This document shows positions 1-10,509 of a stretch of DNA of 64,000 bases, one piece after another. The number at the start of each line of letters is the position of its first letter. Within the stretch, counting starts at the first letter, position 1. This DNA comes from Plasmopara viticola. Lineage: Eukaryota; Oomycota; Peronosporomycetes; Peronosporales; Peronosporaceae. Under the pieces are notes generated by a model. That model ran no database searches. It saw only the letters and a list, made by a program, of their open reading frames with translations, and was not told the DNA's origin. The stretch is taken from assembly GCA_001695595.3 (NCBI GenBank), contig MBPM02000075.1, forward strand, positions 186,001 through 250,000. The letters are read 5' to 3'. Position numbers and translations under genes: made by a program.

Positions 1-2719
1 AGACTGTCGATTTTGCAGCTGGCTGCGAGAAACAAGGGCCAATCAGAGGCCGAAGTGAAGAGATTACGAGAGCAATGCGACATGATGCAGAAGAGTGTCA
101 CGCGGCTTCAAGCTTCAGAGCAGGAGGTTGGTCGCATTAACACAGTACTTCGAGATAACTCTGCAAAACTTGAGATTCAGCTTGAAGAGAGTCAGGCAGA
201 GAATGAACAATTAAAAATGGATTTAAAGGCTCATAAAGTGCGTCTACTGAACGAAAGCGAGCGGTTTGAAGAAAAAAGACAAGAATTGGAACGCTTTTAT
301 GAAAAAAAGGTTCTTGAAGAGAACAAGCGCAAGCAAATGGAGCTGGAAAAACTGCAGGAACAAGTCAGCAAGACCCGAGATGAGCTTGCCTTTGTGCTAA
401 AAGCGCTGGATGAATACAAGGCTAAGGCAATGGATGCTGCGAACAGTCTGGACGACGAGCGTGAACGGCGTACTAGATTTGAGATGGAAAAATGCACTTT
501 TGAAGCTAAGAATCAGGCTTTAGAGGCTCGAGTGAGCAGCACAACGAGTGATGTGGTAGAGCTGAAGGAGAGACTTCAACACAAAGAGGAAGAAGTATCA
601 AATCTAGTCAAGAGTTTGACTGATATACAAAAATTTAACGCTTCTGTGAACACCAAAGTTGAAGCTGACAAGAAAGAATTGGCGGATAAATTGGAACGGC
701 TCCAAAACACAATTCGAACGCTCGAGCTTCAGGATTCGTCGAGTGCAACAACAGTGCGTGACCTTCGGAAACAACTAGAGGCATGTGCACATGTTAATAT
801 GCTGTGATTGCATGTGAAGTGATGTCCTCGATTATTTTTTTCCTAAATGTCTTCTTTGGTTTTCTGCAGGTAGAAATAAAAGCTCGAAAGGAAGCTGAGA
901 CGAGCGAGCAGGAACTTTGTAGTCAGATCAAAAGTCTTGAAAAGGAGTTGCAAGAAAAGCTGCAAAAAGTGGGAGTTGAGGGAGGCGTTCGCCAAATGCT
1001 CGAAGATCAAGTGCGCGAGCTAAGAACAGAGCATATAGCTGTAAATGCTCAGATGGAAGCAGTGAAGGCAGAAATGAAACGACTCCAGTCGGTCAATGTG
1101 GTCTCAAAGGAGCAATACAATGACAAGATCGATTCACTCGAACGAAGATTTAAAGAGGAAAGAGAGACTTTTAAAAGCCAAGTTGACAATTTGCAGGAAG
1201 AAAAGATCAGTCTTGAGAGCGAAATACAGACTTTGCGCGCACGAGCTTCTACAGTCCGTGATGGAGACATTGAGGTGTTGTGCAAAGTGAAACGTGAGGC
1301 CGACATCCTACGTCGACGTCTCACCGAATTGACTAACCAGGGTGCTCAGTCAATCGCTCAGAAAGACAATATGATTTTGGAGCTTCAAGAAAGAATTAAA
1401 GAGGGAGATAAACAAAGAAGGATGATGCACAACACTATTCAAGTACGTTGCATTTTCTTGACTTTAGATCATTGTGACTTACCCATTTGTGTATTGGTAA
1501 AGGAATTGCGTGGAAATATTCGAGTATTTGCTAGAACGCGACCGTTCTTACCCTCGGATCATTGCAGTCCGAACACAACGACGCCTGTAATTTTATGTGA
1601 CTTTGATGGTGTAAGCTTGAAGTTGGTACGACCTGGAAAAAGTTCAGCAGAGCCAGAATCCTTCGCTTTTACGTTCGACAAAGTATTTGCTCCCTCTGCT
1701 GGCCAAGATGCCGTCTTTGAGCAGGTGTCTGAGTTTGTTCAGTCATCTCTGGACGGATACCATGTTTGCCTTTTTTCTTACGGGCAAACTGGTTCAGGTA
1801 AAACGCACACGGTAATTTATCAAAGCTTTTTTGCTGATTGTTTCACTACCTACAAGGTCTTAATTAAGTGCTCGTGTGGGTAATATGTAGATGCAAGGAA
1901 GTGGCAATGGTCAGATGCGTGGAATTATCCCAAGGGCTATCGAGATGATACTTAAAGAGTGTGAAGCATTAAAAGATCAAGGATGGAGTTATATCACAAA
2001 AGTTTCTTTTTTGGAAATCTACAACGAATCCTTAAAAGACCTGCTAGCCACCAAGCAAACAGGTGACGAGAAACTAAGCATAAAAAAAGATGCAAGGGGA
2101 GGTGTGTACGTTCCAGGACTGACACTAGTAAACGTCACAGCCATTGATCAAGTCGAAGTTCTAATGGAACGAGCAAGCAGAGCGCGAAGCGTAGCGTGTA
2201 CAGATATGAATGCGCAGTCCTCTCGTTCTCACAGCGTCTTCTCGCTGTATATAAAAGGATTGAAGGAAAAGGATGGGGTAATACTGAACGGCCAGCTGAA
2301 CCTCGTCGATCTGGCTGGTAGTGAGCGTGCTTCCCGGTCCAATGTCTCTGGCGACCGCTTGAAAGAGACACAAGCCATCAACAAAAGTCTAAGTTGCCTC
2401 GCTGATGTCTTTAACGCTATCGGAAACAAAGCCTCCCATGTAAGTGAAGTACACTCTTTTTAAAATGTCGACTTGCTTTACGGCTCACGTATCTAAAAAT
2501 CTTCAAACTCAATAGATCCCTTTTCGAAACTCGAAGTTGACATACTTACTACAGAGCAGCCTTTCAGGCGATGGCAAGACTTTGATGATGGTAAATCTTT
2601 CACCATCGCTTGAATCGGCAAGCGAAAGTTTGTGTTCTTTGCGTTTTGCAAAGCAGGTGAATCAATGCGAGCTTGGCAAACCGAAACGACAGATCAAGTC
2701 CAGGCAAGATCGTTCCTGA
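1..2719 (+). CDS. Kinesin-14 family C-terminal motor protein, 5' end outside the window
   Basis: Microtubule motor with a long coiled-coil stalk followed by a C-terminal motor domain, the layout of minus-end-directed kinesin-14 (KIFC1/HSET, Ncd, plant ATK). Proposed exons are 1-780, 870-1442, 1503-1811, 1891-2439 and 2516-2719; all four introns are phase 0 and 804 residues are visible. The frame is open from base 1 and there is no convincing ATG, so the start lies upstream. Exons 1-2 encode Lys/Glu/Leu-rich heptads. The neck [14 protein letters not shown] is restored exactly by removing intron 1443-1502. Motor motifs in order: P-loop [10 protein letters not shown], switch I NAQSSRSH, switch [11 protein letters not shown], then [13 protein letters not shown]. 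The chain stops shortly after the motor with a basic tail. Odd points: intron 781-869 needs a GC donor, and intron 1443-1502 has no stop and preserves frame. Family is secure; the exact kinesin-14 subclass is not resolved. Confidence 0.93.
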
Positions 2720-2851
2720 GAATTATTCTTGTTGGTCTGAGTTATGTTGGATAGTAATTTATATATAAGTCACGCGTGTGTTGACAGATAGCCAGTTGGT
2801 TCCGTATTTAGTATAAAATGTTGTCAAAGTGGTTTCGTCTTGGTCTTTGCT

Positions 2852-3579
2852 ATGGGGCCCAAAAAGGAGAAGAAAGGAAAGAAGGCGAAGGATAAGATAG
2901 GTGAGTTTGCGCTTGAAGTACCTTGACAAATACTGAAGAAAGTATGCTAACATTTTCGATTAGATAACCGTGCAGAAAATGGAGGTGTGCTTACATCAGA
3001 GGAACAGGCCAAGCTTATCCAGTCAGCAAATAGGTCCCTGCAGATGCGGCTTGCGGAGCGACACGAAATTACTTTAAAAACACTTGAGTCGAAGCGAGAA
3101 CTGCAAGAGCGAGTGACACACATGCAAAAGGATTTTGAACAGGAACGGAAGGACGCGTTTGGCATTACGCAGGACATGACACGGCAGTACAAAAGTATGC
3201 AGGAGGAACTGCTGAATCGGGTCAATATTCTGGAAAATACCAACACAGAGCTTCGAGATCAATTGGGTATGTTTTATGTTTGAGAAGCGTTTCAAAGGTT
3301 AAAGTTTTAAGTGATAATGCAGAGTTGGCTCGCGTCAATTTTGAAGAAATGAAGCACGATAAGGACCGCATGATCGCTGCCAAAAATCTGGAAATTCAGG
3401 ATCTTCAAGCCAAGATGGATGATATGGCGCAAGAGTTTGGCGAAATGTTGAAGGAGACACTAGACAAGATGCGGGAGCGTATAGAGATTACAAACACAAG
3501 CTTTGAGAGCGACGGCGGGTCCGTGCCGATGATGCGGAGGCTTGAAGAGTTTAATCTCGGCACGCCTAAAAAGTCATGA
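2852..3579 (+). CDS. DRC12/CCDC153-like coiled-coil protein of the axonemal nexin-dynein regulatory complex
   Basis: Proposed exons 2852-2900, 2964-3266 and 3323-3579 give about 202 residues, close to the roughly 210 of animal CCDC153 (DRC12). The product starts MGPKKEKKGKKAKDK, a basic tail like the Lys-rich start of the animal protein, and then is almost wholly coiled coil. Family-like blocks are ITQDMTRQYKSMQEELLNRV in the middle and MDDMAQEFGEMLKETLDKM near the end. The first intron (2901-2963) begins GTGAGT. The second is read as 3267-3322, ending GCAG, which joins LRDQL to ELARVNFEEMK; a 38-base alternative ending at 3304 also keeps frame but is too short to be likely. It follows the kinesin by 132 bases on the same strand. 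In other eukaryotes the protein sits in the nexin link of motile axonemes, so it is expected in zoospore flagella. Assignment is by motif resemblance, without a search. Confidence 0.72.
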
Positions 3580-4353
3580 ACAGTGCAAAGCGGATAGTTG
3601 GTTACCATAGAATGCTTAGTAAGTTTTTACTTATCGCGTTTACCCTCGATTGATCGACATGGTTCATAAAATAAATCTTCATGTGGCCAACTTTGTTCAA
3701 AGAATAAGTCTGGCGGACATTGCACATTATGCACTGTTGTACGTTTACGCAAATTTTGAGTGTTTTCTGCTATTTAACGACCATTGTCGCGAGAATACAC
3801 TTCTTTTTAACTTGGAATCGCTCGCACATGCAGTCTTACTGATGTATTTGAATACAACAGCACCATGCAACGTTCTTTTGGCATCCCTACCGGGACATTG
3901 CGTGGACCAGACGCCACTAAGAGAAATTTCCACCGGAAAAGCTTCAGGAGGGATGCTATATCAAGAGTAGATACTTGCCAAAGGAAAAAATTGAGTCTTG
4001 CCGAGATATTTCTATCTCGACAATTAATATTGGAACCTTGAGCCGATGGAGAAGGCACTATCCACAGTCATGAAACGATGCAGCAACTGAAGTATGCGAG
4101 TAGCTCAACACACTTTCCAAGGGCGAGTTCACCCAGCAAGATTCATGTGACGCACCACAAGCAATGCATGTAGCTGCTGAAATGCACATGTGGACCTCTT
4201 TTGACAAAGAGACTTAGTCACCCATATGGCCGAGTATCACGTCATGTTTGTGAGGCTGTATAACGGGATTTACGCAATAAACCTTTCATACTGCATATCA
4301 GTACAAAAGGCACTGCTTGTAACCTGGCATACGGTATACAGACTCCAGCCATA
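3580..4353. other. Intergenic spacer between the DRC12-like gene and UPF3
   Basis: About 770 bases with no supported gene. A frame of roughly 105 codons lies at 3650-3970 on the plus strand, but it opens with TTG and encodes no domain I recognise. No repeat or transposon motif was seen. The right end should hold the UPF3 promoter. Confidence 0.5.
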
Positions 4354-5996
4354 ATGACGCCGCAGCCGCTTCGACGCGGCGTGGGGAAAGGCCGCGGGCG
4401 TGGGGGTCGAGGAGGCGAACGCGACCGCATCAATGGTATCAATAGTCATGGAGATGAAAGCTCCAATGCAAAGGTGAAGAAGCGCGACCGAGGCATTAGC
4501 AGCAACAAGCGCGGTGGAAGACGCGGGGGCGGAGCTTCGTCTACTGCCTTGTCCTCATCTGCCACGTCCGCGAGGCCCACGCGCGCTGTGACAACTGTAC
4601 TGAAGAAATTGGTGATTCGAAACATTCCTTCAACAGCTTCAGAGGCAGAGGTGCGCGAGCTGCTGCAGGCGCATGGTGTAAGCCATGACCGTATCTGGCG
4701 CTTTGTTCCTGGTCGTAAGCGAAGCAACAATCGCCCGCCGACACCCGCACGTCTCTACATGGATTTAAAAACCGAACCGGAGAGTGCGCGCAAGCTCATC
4801 GCATCGCTACATGGACACTTTTTCTATCTTGAATCAAAGGATCAGGGGGATGCCAAACCACTAGACGTAGAATTCGCGCCTTTTCAGAAAGTGCCGCGCG
4901 AGAAACAGCGCAAAGATGCCAAAGCTGGAATGATTGATCGGGATCCGGATTATGTCGCTTTTTTGGAGGAGCTAGTCAAGCCCAAAGATGTAAGTACCGA
5001 CAGTGTCTGTGATTACTTGGTGGGAAGCTGACTTGCTGGCATGGACTAGAAACTACCGAGTGCTGAGGCGCTTGTGGACATGGTGGAAGGCGAGACAGTG
5101 GAGAAGCCGGTGGCGGCATTGGTCAAGTATCTAAACGAGCGCAAAGCTCAGAGCCGCGACAAGGACAAAGTGCGTCGGGTGTGTGTGTATTTTGACTGTA
5201 CCTTATATTACTGCTGATATTTTACAGGGGAAAACAGGTTCCAAATCACTTGATAAAAATGGGCGTCGACCAAAGGGAAAAAAAGACGTTAGTCTTTATC
5301 GTTGGTTTTTTTACTACGGGTGGACTCTGACTGTGTTGTGAATAGGGATCAAAGCAAAAAGTGTCGAAAGATAAGGCAAAATCGACGAAGGATCGCCAGA
5401 AGAAGACATCTAGTGATGTGGGATCTACTTTGGGTACGACATTTCGACTTTCCTTCTTTTACGATTGTCAGTGATGCTATGTATTTAAATTTTTCTCGAA
5501 GACTCCAAAACGCGCAAGCAACACGGAAGAGTTTCAATGAAAAAGACAGTGCAAGAAGCATGTAAGGAGGAATCACCTCAGCCTGAAAGTGTGCATGTTA
5601 AGACTTTAAAGTCTGCTGCCGCGACATCTGCCGCCGCGATTCCAGCTGCCAAGGCAATAGGGGTGACATTATTAAAGAATGACAATCAGTTAGAAACGCG
5701 TGGCTCTAAAAGTGGCAAGAAGTCTGGTGGTCGTGGACGGAACAATCTCAAAAAGAGTAACGATGGAGGCGTAAAGGGTGAGGGCCCTAGTAAAACCGAT
5801 ACGAGACTCGCCCCGTGCCGTAAGGGTGGTATTGGAAGCAACAAGGAACAAATTGACAAGGCCGAACGGGTGCGTAGAGTCTTGGCCGCCAGTTGATTGC
5901 TCAATTGATTTTGAATTGGTAATTGACGGTTTGTAGAAGAAGAAAGTATTTGCGCCAAAGGATGCAACTGCGCAAGGCAACCCTGCCAAGAGTTGA
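4354..5996 (+). CDS. UPF3: UPF3-family regulator of nonsense-mediated mRNA decay
   Basis: UPF3 binds UPF2 and links it to exon-junction complexes or terminating ribosomes in nonsense-mediated decay, shuttling between nucleus and cytoplasm. Six exons are proposed: 4354-4989, 5050-5169, 5228-5287, 5346-5433, 5502-5869 and 5937-5996, giving about 443 residues with consistent phases. The second exon may end at 5178 instead. The first ~80 residues are Arg/Gly/Ser-rich. The Smg4/UPF3 domain (about residues 82-205) is clear: KLVIRNIPSTASEAEVREL, then ARLYMDL, VEFAPFQKVP, and KDAKAGMIDRDPDYVAFLEEL. The long C-terminal part is Lys/Ser/Ala-rich and low in complexity. The ATG at 4354 is the first one that leads into the domain. 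The last intron (5870-5936) is inferred because it restores a Lys-rich ending, KKKVFAPKD; without it the protein stops at 5896. Fork, replication or effector context is absent; neighbours are unrelated. Confidence 0.9.
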
Positions 5997-6429
5997 TATT
6001 GAGTGGCGCAAGTGTCAGCGCATTTGATACGAGCTGACGCAGAGGAATTGTAGCAGCTATGCAAAAGCAGACGGTTGGAAGAAGCGGTAAGCAAGCCACC
6101 AAAATCCAATGAACAGACACAAACGAGTGGCTGGTGGGCACATTTGGCGACAACAGTTGGCCATTGCGTACATAGGGAATGCTCTGAGTAGACTGATCTA
6201 GATGTCTATGAGGCTTGTTTCGATGCTCGCTAGATGACTGGCACTGTTTTGTCATGAGCACATCCTCTGACTGCCACTAAAAGAAGCAGAGCTAGAAACA
6301 AGTCCTTGACAAGGCAAGCAGCAGACATGGGAAGTGGTGAAGCTATTTTAAGACAGCAATCGACAGAGGTTGTTTCTTCTCTGTACATACGTTTTCGTAT
6401 CATTTCGTTTCTCCTCTTCTTTGATTAAG
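5997..6429. other. Intergenic spacer upstream of the Rab28 gene
   Basis: About 430 bases without a supported gene. The last 60 bases before the Rab28 ATG are pyrimidine-rich and include ATCATTTCG near 6399, which resembles the oomycete initiator core; that is a weak, by-eye match. Longer minus-strand frames that overlap here begin inside the UPF3 3' end and look like shadows. Confidence 0.45.
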
Positions 6430-7137
6430 ATGCAGTCGCAAAGAGACCCGGCTATTAAGCTCGTACTGCTAGGTAATGGGTCCGTAGGCAAGTCGAGTCT
6501 CATCGCACGTTTTGTGAATGATGGTTTCGCTCGCGTGTACAAACAGACGGTCGGACTTGACTTTTTTGAAAAGAAGCTGCAGTTGCCGCGAGACCAGCGA
6601 ATTGTGCTTCAAGTGTGGGATATCGGTGGCCAGACAATTAACAGCAAGATGCTGAGCAAGTATCTTTTTGGCGTGCACGTGGTTCTGCTGTGCTATGATG
6701 TCACGGATGCACAGTCTTTCAAAGACGTCGAAGACTGGTCACGAGTGGCACGTGAGTACGGTGACAAGCAAATAAAGCTGTACCTTGTAGGCAACAAGAC
6801 GGATCTTGTCGCCCATCGTGTCATATCGATTGAAAAACACGAGGCGTGTATTCGACAGCATAATTTATTGGGTGGATTTCTGGTGTCAGCGCAAAGTGGG
6901 GACAATGTACTGAAGACCGTGTACCGCATTTCTGCAGCTGCAGCCCACATCCAAATTTCAGAATACGAGCTTTCATTTTGCCATAAAGTAGTGCGCGCAG
7001 TGATACCCAACACGAGCAACGAGAATCAGGAAACTGAAGCACGTACAGCAATGGCGGATGAAATCGAGGCAGAAGATCAAGTCGATGAAGCACGCAAGTC
7101 TAGGAAAAAGGTGCGGCCCCAGTGTCTCATTTTGTAA
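6430..7137 (+). CDS. RAB28: Rab28-like small GTPase
   Basis: A single-exon gene of 235 codons from the ATG at 6430. G motifs: P-loop GNGSVGKSS (about residues 15-23), switch I YKQTVGLDFF, G3 WDIGGQT, G4 GNKTD and G5 SAQSG. The G3 box WDIGGQT in place of the usual Rab WDTAGQE, and KQTVGLDFF in switch I, are the hallmarks of Rab28. The protein ends in CLIL, a CaaX box with a C-terminal leucine, so geranylgeranylation is expected, whereas animal Rab28 ends in a different CaaX. In animals, nematodes and trypanosomes Rab28 is a cargo of the BBSome and intraflagellar transport and also acts in endosomal traffic, so a ciliary or zoospore role is plausible here. An in-frame TTG at 6370 gives a longer frame, but the ATG matches the family start. 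The stop is only 23 bases from the stop of the convergent nuclease gene. Confidence 0.93.
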   Translation: MQSQRDPAIKLVLLGNGSVGKSSLIARFVNDGFARVYKQTVGLDFFEKKLQLPRDQRIVLQVWDIGGQTINSKMLSKYLFGVHVVLLCYDVTDAQSFKDVEDWSRVAREYGDKQIKLYLVGNKTDLVAHRVISIEKHEACIRQHNLLGGFLVSAQSGDNVLKTVYRISAAAAHIQISEYELSFCHKVVRAVIPNTSNENQETEARTAMADEIEAEDQVDEARKSRKKVRPQCLIL

Positions 7138-7160
7138 AAGCGACGAGCGCCTCTTATGAT

Positions 7161-8445
7161 TCATACAATTTTTTTGTTTAAAAAAGTACATTCTGCTTGC
7201 AGCATAGCGCGTCGCTCCTCCCCTGTACCATTAAGAAAGCCAAGTCGCAGTAGCTCGTTATCGCGTAGCTTTTGTACAGTTGCAGCGAAGGCATACAGTC
7301 GCGGTACAATTATCTCAGCCCACAAATCTAACTTTTTATCCGTTGATAAAGGTGCGAGACAGAGTGGTGCAACTCCCAACGACACGCGAGATACTTGAAT
7401 AATTGGCTGATGATCGGCACCATAAATGCATTGCACCAAGTCTCCATGCTCGACACCAAGCATCTTCATGTAAACTGCTAATTGTACGTGGTCGTAGAGT
7501 GGCGGAGGCGTTCGAAAACCTCGCATGCGGTTCTTGACCTCCACAACTACAGACGTCAATTCCCACTCATCGTCAGAGGTTATTGTGAGCACATCGGCCA
7601 CTCCATCTACCATGCCACAGATAGAAAAATAGCCATCTGAAGACTTGTCGTTGGCTTCATTGATCGTCGAATTTGATTTCGCAGACCCAAATGCTCTTCT
7701 GGATTGCCTTTTCAAGGCCATAGAACGCTGACCCTGTCCAGCCAGCAGCACAAAGTTTGCAAAAGTCGTTTCTCGAGCCTCCCCCGTTCTGTTTGTTTGT
7801 GATGGATGAGGAAATGTCAGAAAATAGATATGTTTGTTTGTAAGCCGCACCTCGGACCCAATCTGTCGCTCATAAGCCTGCAGCATTTCGTCAGACAATA
7901 AACTCCATTTTAAAAAATAATAAGCAGCTCACCTTAAGAGCCAGAGCTTCATTGCGTGTACCAACACTCGTGTGAATTTTCTCGGCCAGGAGCTTGCGTG
8001 CTTCACGCACCTCAATCTTCGCAAGTTTGCAAGTCTTCTGTGCATCGGCAAGCCGCTTGTCAACATTTGTAAGTAGTTTTTGCGCTACTGTTACCCGAGC
8101 GGGAGCCGACTTCTCTCTAGCCCAGCACAGTGCCGCTCGAAGCTGGGGAGCCACAGCCGCTCCACTCTTTCGAACGAGCAACTCCAGTTCTTCGTCTTTT
8201 GACAAAAGTCGCAACTGGAGCCGGTCAGCATCTCGCGCTAGCAACTCTTCTCGATCTTGGTACACACAATTCAAAAGCTCCTCTGTCACGTCGCCGTAAT
8301 CGTGCAATCCCGTAATCAGCGCGACTTTTGACGCCGAAAAACGCACTATTACCATTGAAAGACTTATAGAACTAATGACCAAACTGGCACAGCTAATGCC
8401 ATCTTGTGATTCCTGAAATACCACAGCAGGCGTACTGTTTGTCAC
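7161..8445 (-). CDS. RecB-type PD-(D/E)XK nuclease-like protein
   Basis: Two exons: 7933 to 8445 or beyond, and 7161-7877. They are joined by a 55-base GT-AG intron (7878-7932) that links NEALALK to AYERQIGSEV in phase 0. The C-terminal exon carries the RecB-like signature: a helix with Glu early on (YERQIGSEV), a GxxD-type motif GMVDGVADVL, the catalytic strand VVVEVKNR (E-x-K), and the QxxxY motif HVQLAVYMKML. Together these predict a metal-dependent nuclease fold. The N-terminal exon is helical and charged and has no domain I recognise. The 5' end is not settled: the frame at 8445 opens with GTG and stays open upstream to at least 8500, without an ATG, so the start may lie in another exon. 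No helicase domain is attached. The substrate is unknown. It could be an exonuclease-V relative, but the cysteines of an iron-sulphur cluster are not evident. Confidence 0.65.
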
Positions 8446-8583
8446 ACGAAAGTCAGTCCGCCATCTTTTTGCATTGGAGTATGGTGGATTTTCATTTCTT
8501 CGACAAAAGAATGTTCAAACAAGGAGAGCCCTCAACAAATTCTTGCGATAGGCCATGCGAATATTAGCAACATTTCGGGGAAA

Positions 8584-8840
8584 ATGGAGCGCTACAGGTC
8601 TACCGAAAACCCGCTGCCGCGGGACGTGAGGTGAGGTAATTAGAGAAGGGCAAAGAAGGACGAGTAGCATACTTGCCGAAACTGTTTTGTCAGTTGCTCA
8701 CACGCCAAGATATTTTTAAGGCCGTTCGTTACACTGATCCGAGCTTTTACGTTATGATTATTGATAGGGATACCACAATTGATGTCGTTACTTTTACATC
8801 AAATCATGTCAAGACAGGAAGAGGATTTGCATCAAGCTAG
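8584..8840 (+). pseudogene. Possible small two-exon gene or gene fragment, unrecognised
   Basis: An ATG at 8584 begins MERYRSTENPLPRD. A GTGAGG donor at 8626 and a TTTTGTCAG acceptor at 8693 would define a 68-base intron, and the following frame reads LLTRQDIFKAVRYTDPSFYV and on to TAG at 8838. The spliced product would be 62 residues. A clean open frame across a normal-looking intron is suggestive, but I recognise no family. It may be the first two exons of a gene truncated by the repeats to the right, or chance. The rest of 8446-9635 contains nothing else I can support. Confidence 0.25.
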
Positions 8841-9640
8841 CTGAGTCACAAGTGGGCCTTAGTGTTGATTGTGTATCGGATAATGGATTATCGAAGCAAC
8901 ACACAATTTCTCCAAGAGCGTCGTGCGAGTCTAACGGACTTTTGGTATTACAAATAAAGGCAAGTCGTTTTCACAGGATGTATGTATTTAATTACTTATC
9001 CAAGCAGACGTCGAAGCAAGACTAATGTATTTCGATATGGAAAACTTGTGGCCAATTGAGACATTTTGTATGAGTCAGACATATATTGTTCATGCACAAA
9101 TCCTAACAATGCACTTCATACGAGAACAAATTGGTCGACCACTTCTTCAAGTACACGATGCCATACGCTTATACTGACTTGTATATCAGTACTGTCTGAT
9201 AGCAACGAGATAAACAATATTGTATTGCTTTGGTCACATCACTTCGATTACATGTGTATATTTACACCAAGTGCCGAGATTTTGTTTGTGATGCAGCTAA
9301 AGTCCAGTTACGCAAACAGATTAGTCCGTTAGCCACATCCGTACACTTGACACGATTCGGTCTCGTTTCGAGGATCTTTATGGCAGTCACGACAGGCTAA
9401 ATGATAGCTTTGCGGACCATCATCTGCATTACCATATTTTCGGGTGGAATTTCCATCCCAAGGTCACCATGATACCCCTGCACGTAACCGATTGTAAAAT
9501 GGATCGTCCTCTTGTCGATATACATACAAAAAGCTGTTCATCAGAACTGACCTGGTTAACTTACGTGTCATTATACTTTTAATCTGAATTGATCTGGTGA
9601 TGGGTGATCAAAGCAAAAAATTCTTTATAAGATGCTTACT

Positions 9641-10039
9641 GTAAAGTTAGGCACAAGTTATGGCGTCGGACAAGATAAGACGAAGGTACGACAGACGTAG
9701 GACGAAGTAGGACGAAGTAGAGGCGAAGGCTGGCAGAGGAGGCTTGTGTATTGGAGAGTAAGCTTAAATGTGAGAACTAAAATGAAAAGAATGCAACTAC
9801 TTCCTCTTTCTTATTTTTTCGTTTATTTCTTCAATTTGAATGTGAGAAATTCAACTGAGTTCACGTAGGGCATTCCCTATTTAAAATTATTGTTCTGAAA
9901 ATAAATTGAGCAAATGTTGTTTTTGTTTTTAGATGCAAGTACCACCATATGTACTTGCATCGTTCCCTGCCATGTATTTGGCAGTGCGACACTGGAATGG
10001 TGATGGCGTGCCATAGAACACAGCTGTCCCATCCTTGCA
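9641..10039 (-). repeat. Left LTR (3' LTR of the minus-strand gypsy element)
   Basis: Begins TGTAAAGTTAGG and ends ATCCTTGCA on the plus strand, matching the right LTR along its length. It contains a duplicated 10-mer, GGACGAAGTA, near 9700 that is single in the other LTR and accounts for its extra few bases. Confidence 0.9.
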
Positions 10040-10201
10040 TCCTCCGGGACTTGGCGTCTCGTTGGCGGTCTTTGAAATCGTCGACGAGAACTTTCCAGTG
10101 AGAGACATACTTTTTTGAGAATTCAAATTCCCATGTTGATTCATGCTCTGGGAGATGCCATACGACTAACTATTCTGTCTTGCGGTAAAATTGACGTTTC
10201 T

Positions 10202-10501
10202 TCAATATAATTCCACTACGTGGAGTTCATCACCTGTTTTCTCGTCACTGAGGACATCAATATTGAAAGTTGGATCCAAGGCTTTCATACTGTTTGGTAC
10301 GACAAGTTTTGCAACATTGTCAATGATCATGCGTTCGATCCCGTAAGGTCCAGCTTTTCGAGCAGCTTGTTTAGCTCTTTTGACATCACTTTCATTGGCG
10401 GCATGTTTGAGCGAAATACGTCGAGTAGCCAACATAACTAAATCACCTTGTTTGGGTAATCTTCTGTGCCATGTAGTTGGGATATAACTCCACCAACACA
10501 A
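10202..10501 (-). pseudogene. Gypsy integrase C-terminal remnant
   Basis: The frame reads PKQGDLVMLATRRISLKHA, then RKAGPYGIERMI, and ends PTFNIDVLS. This is the DNA-binding C-terminal region of gypsy integrase with its GPY (GPF/Y-type) module. No integrase zinc finger or DDE core precedes it. About 200 bases upstream on the minus strand the sequence still encodes the RT thumb and start of RNase H (LPDFDKTLLVTVDPSG), so a deletion joins RNase H directly to the integrase tail near 10490. Confidence 0.8.
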
Positions 10502-10509
10502 CAGCCTGA

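Noticed and set aside
3650..3970. Plus-strand frame of about 105 codons between the DRC12-like gene and UPF3
   Set aside because: Opens with TTG, shows no domain, and lies in a normal-length intergenic spacer.
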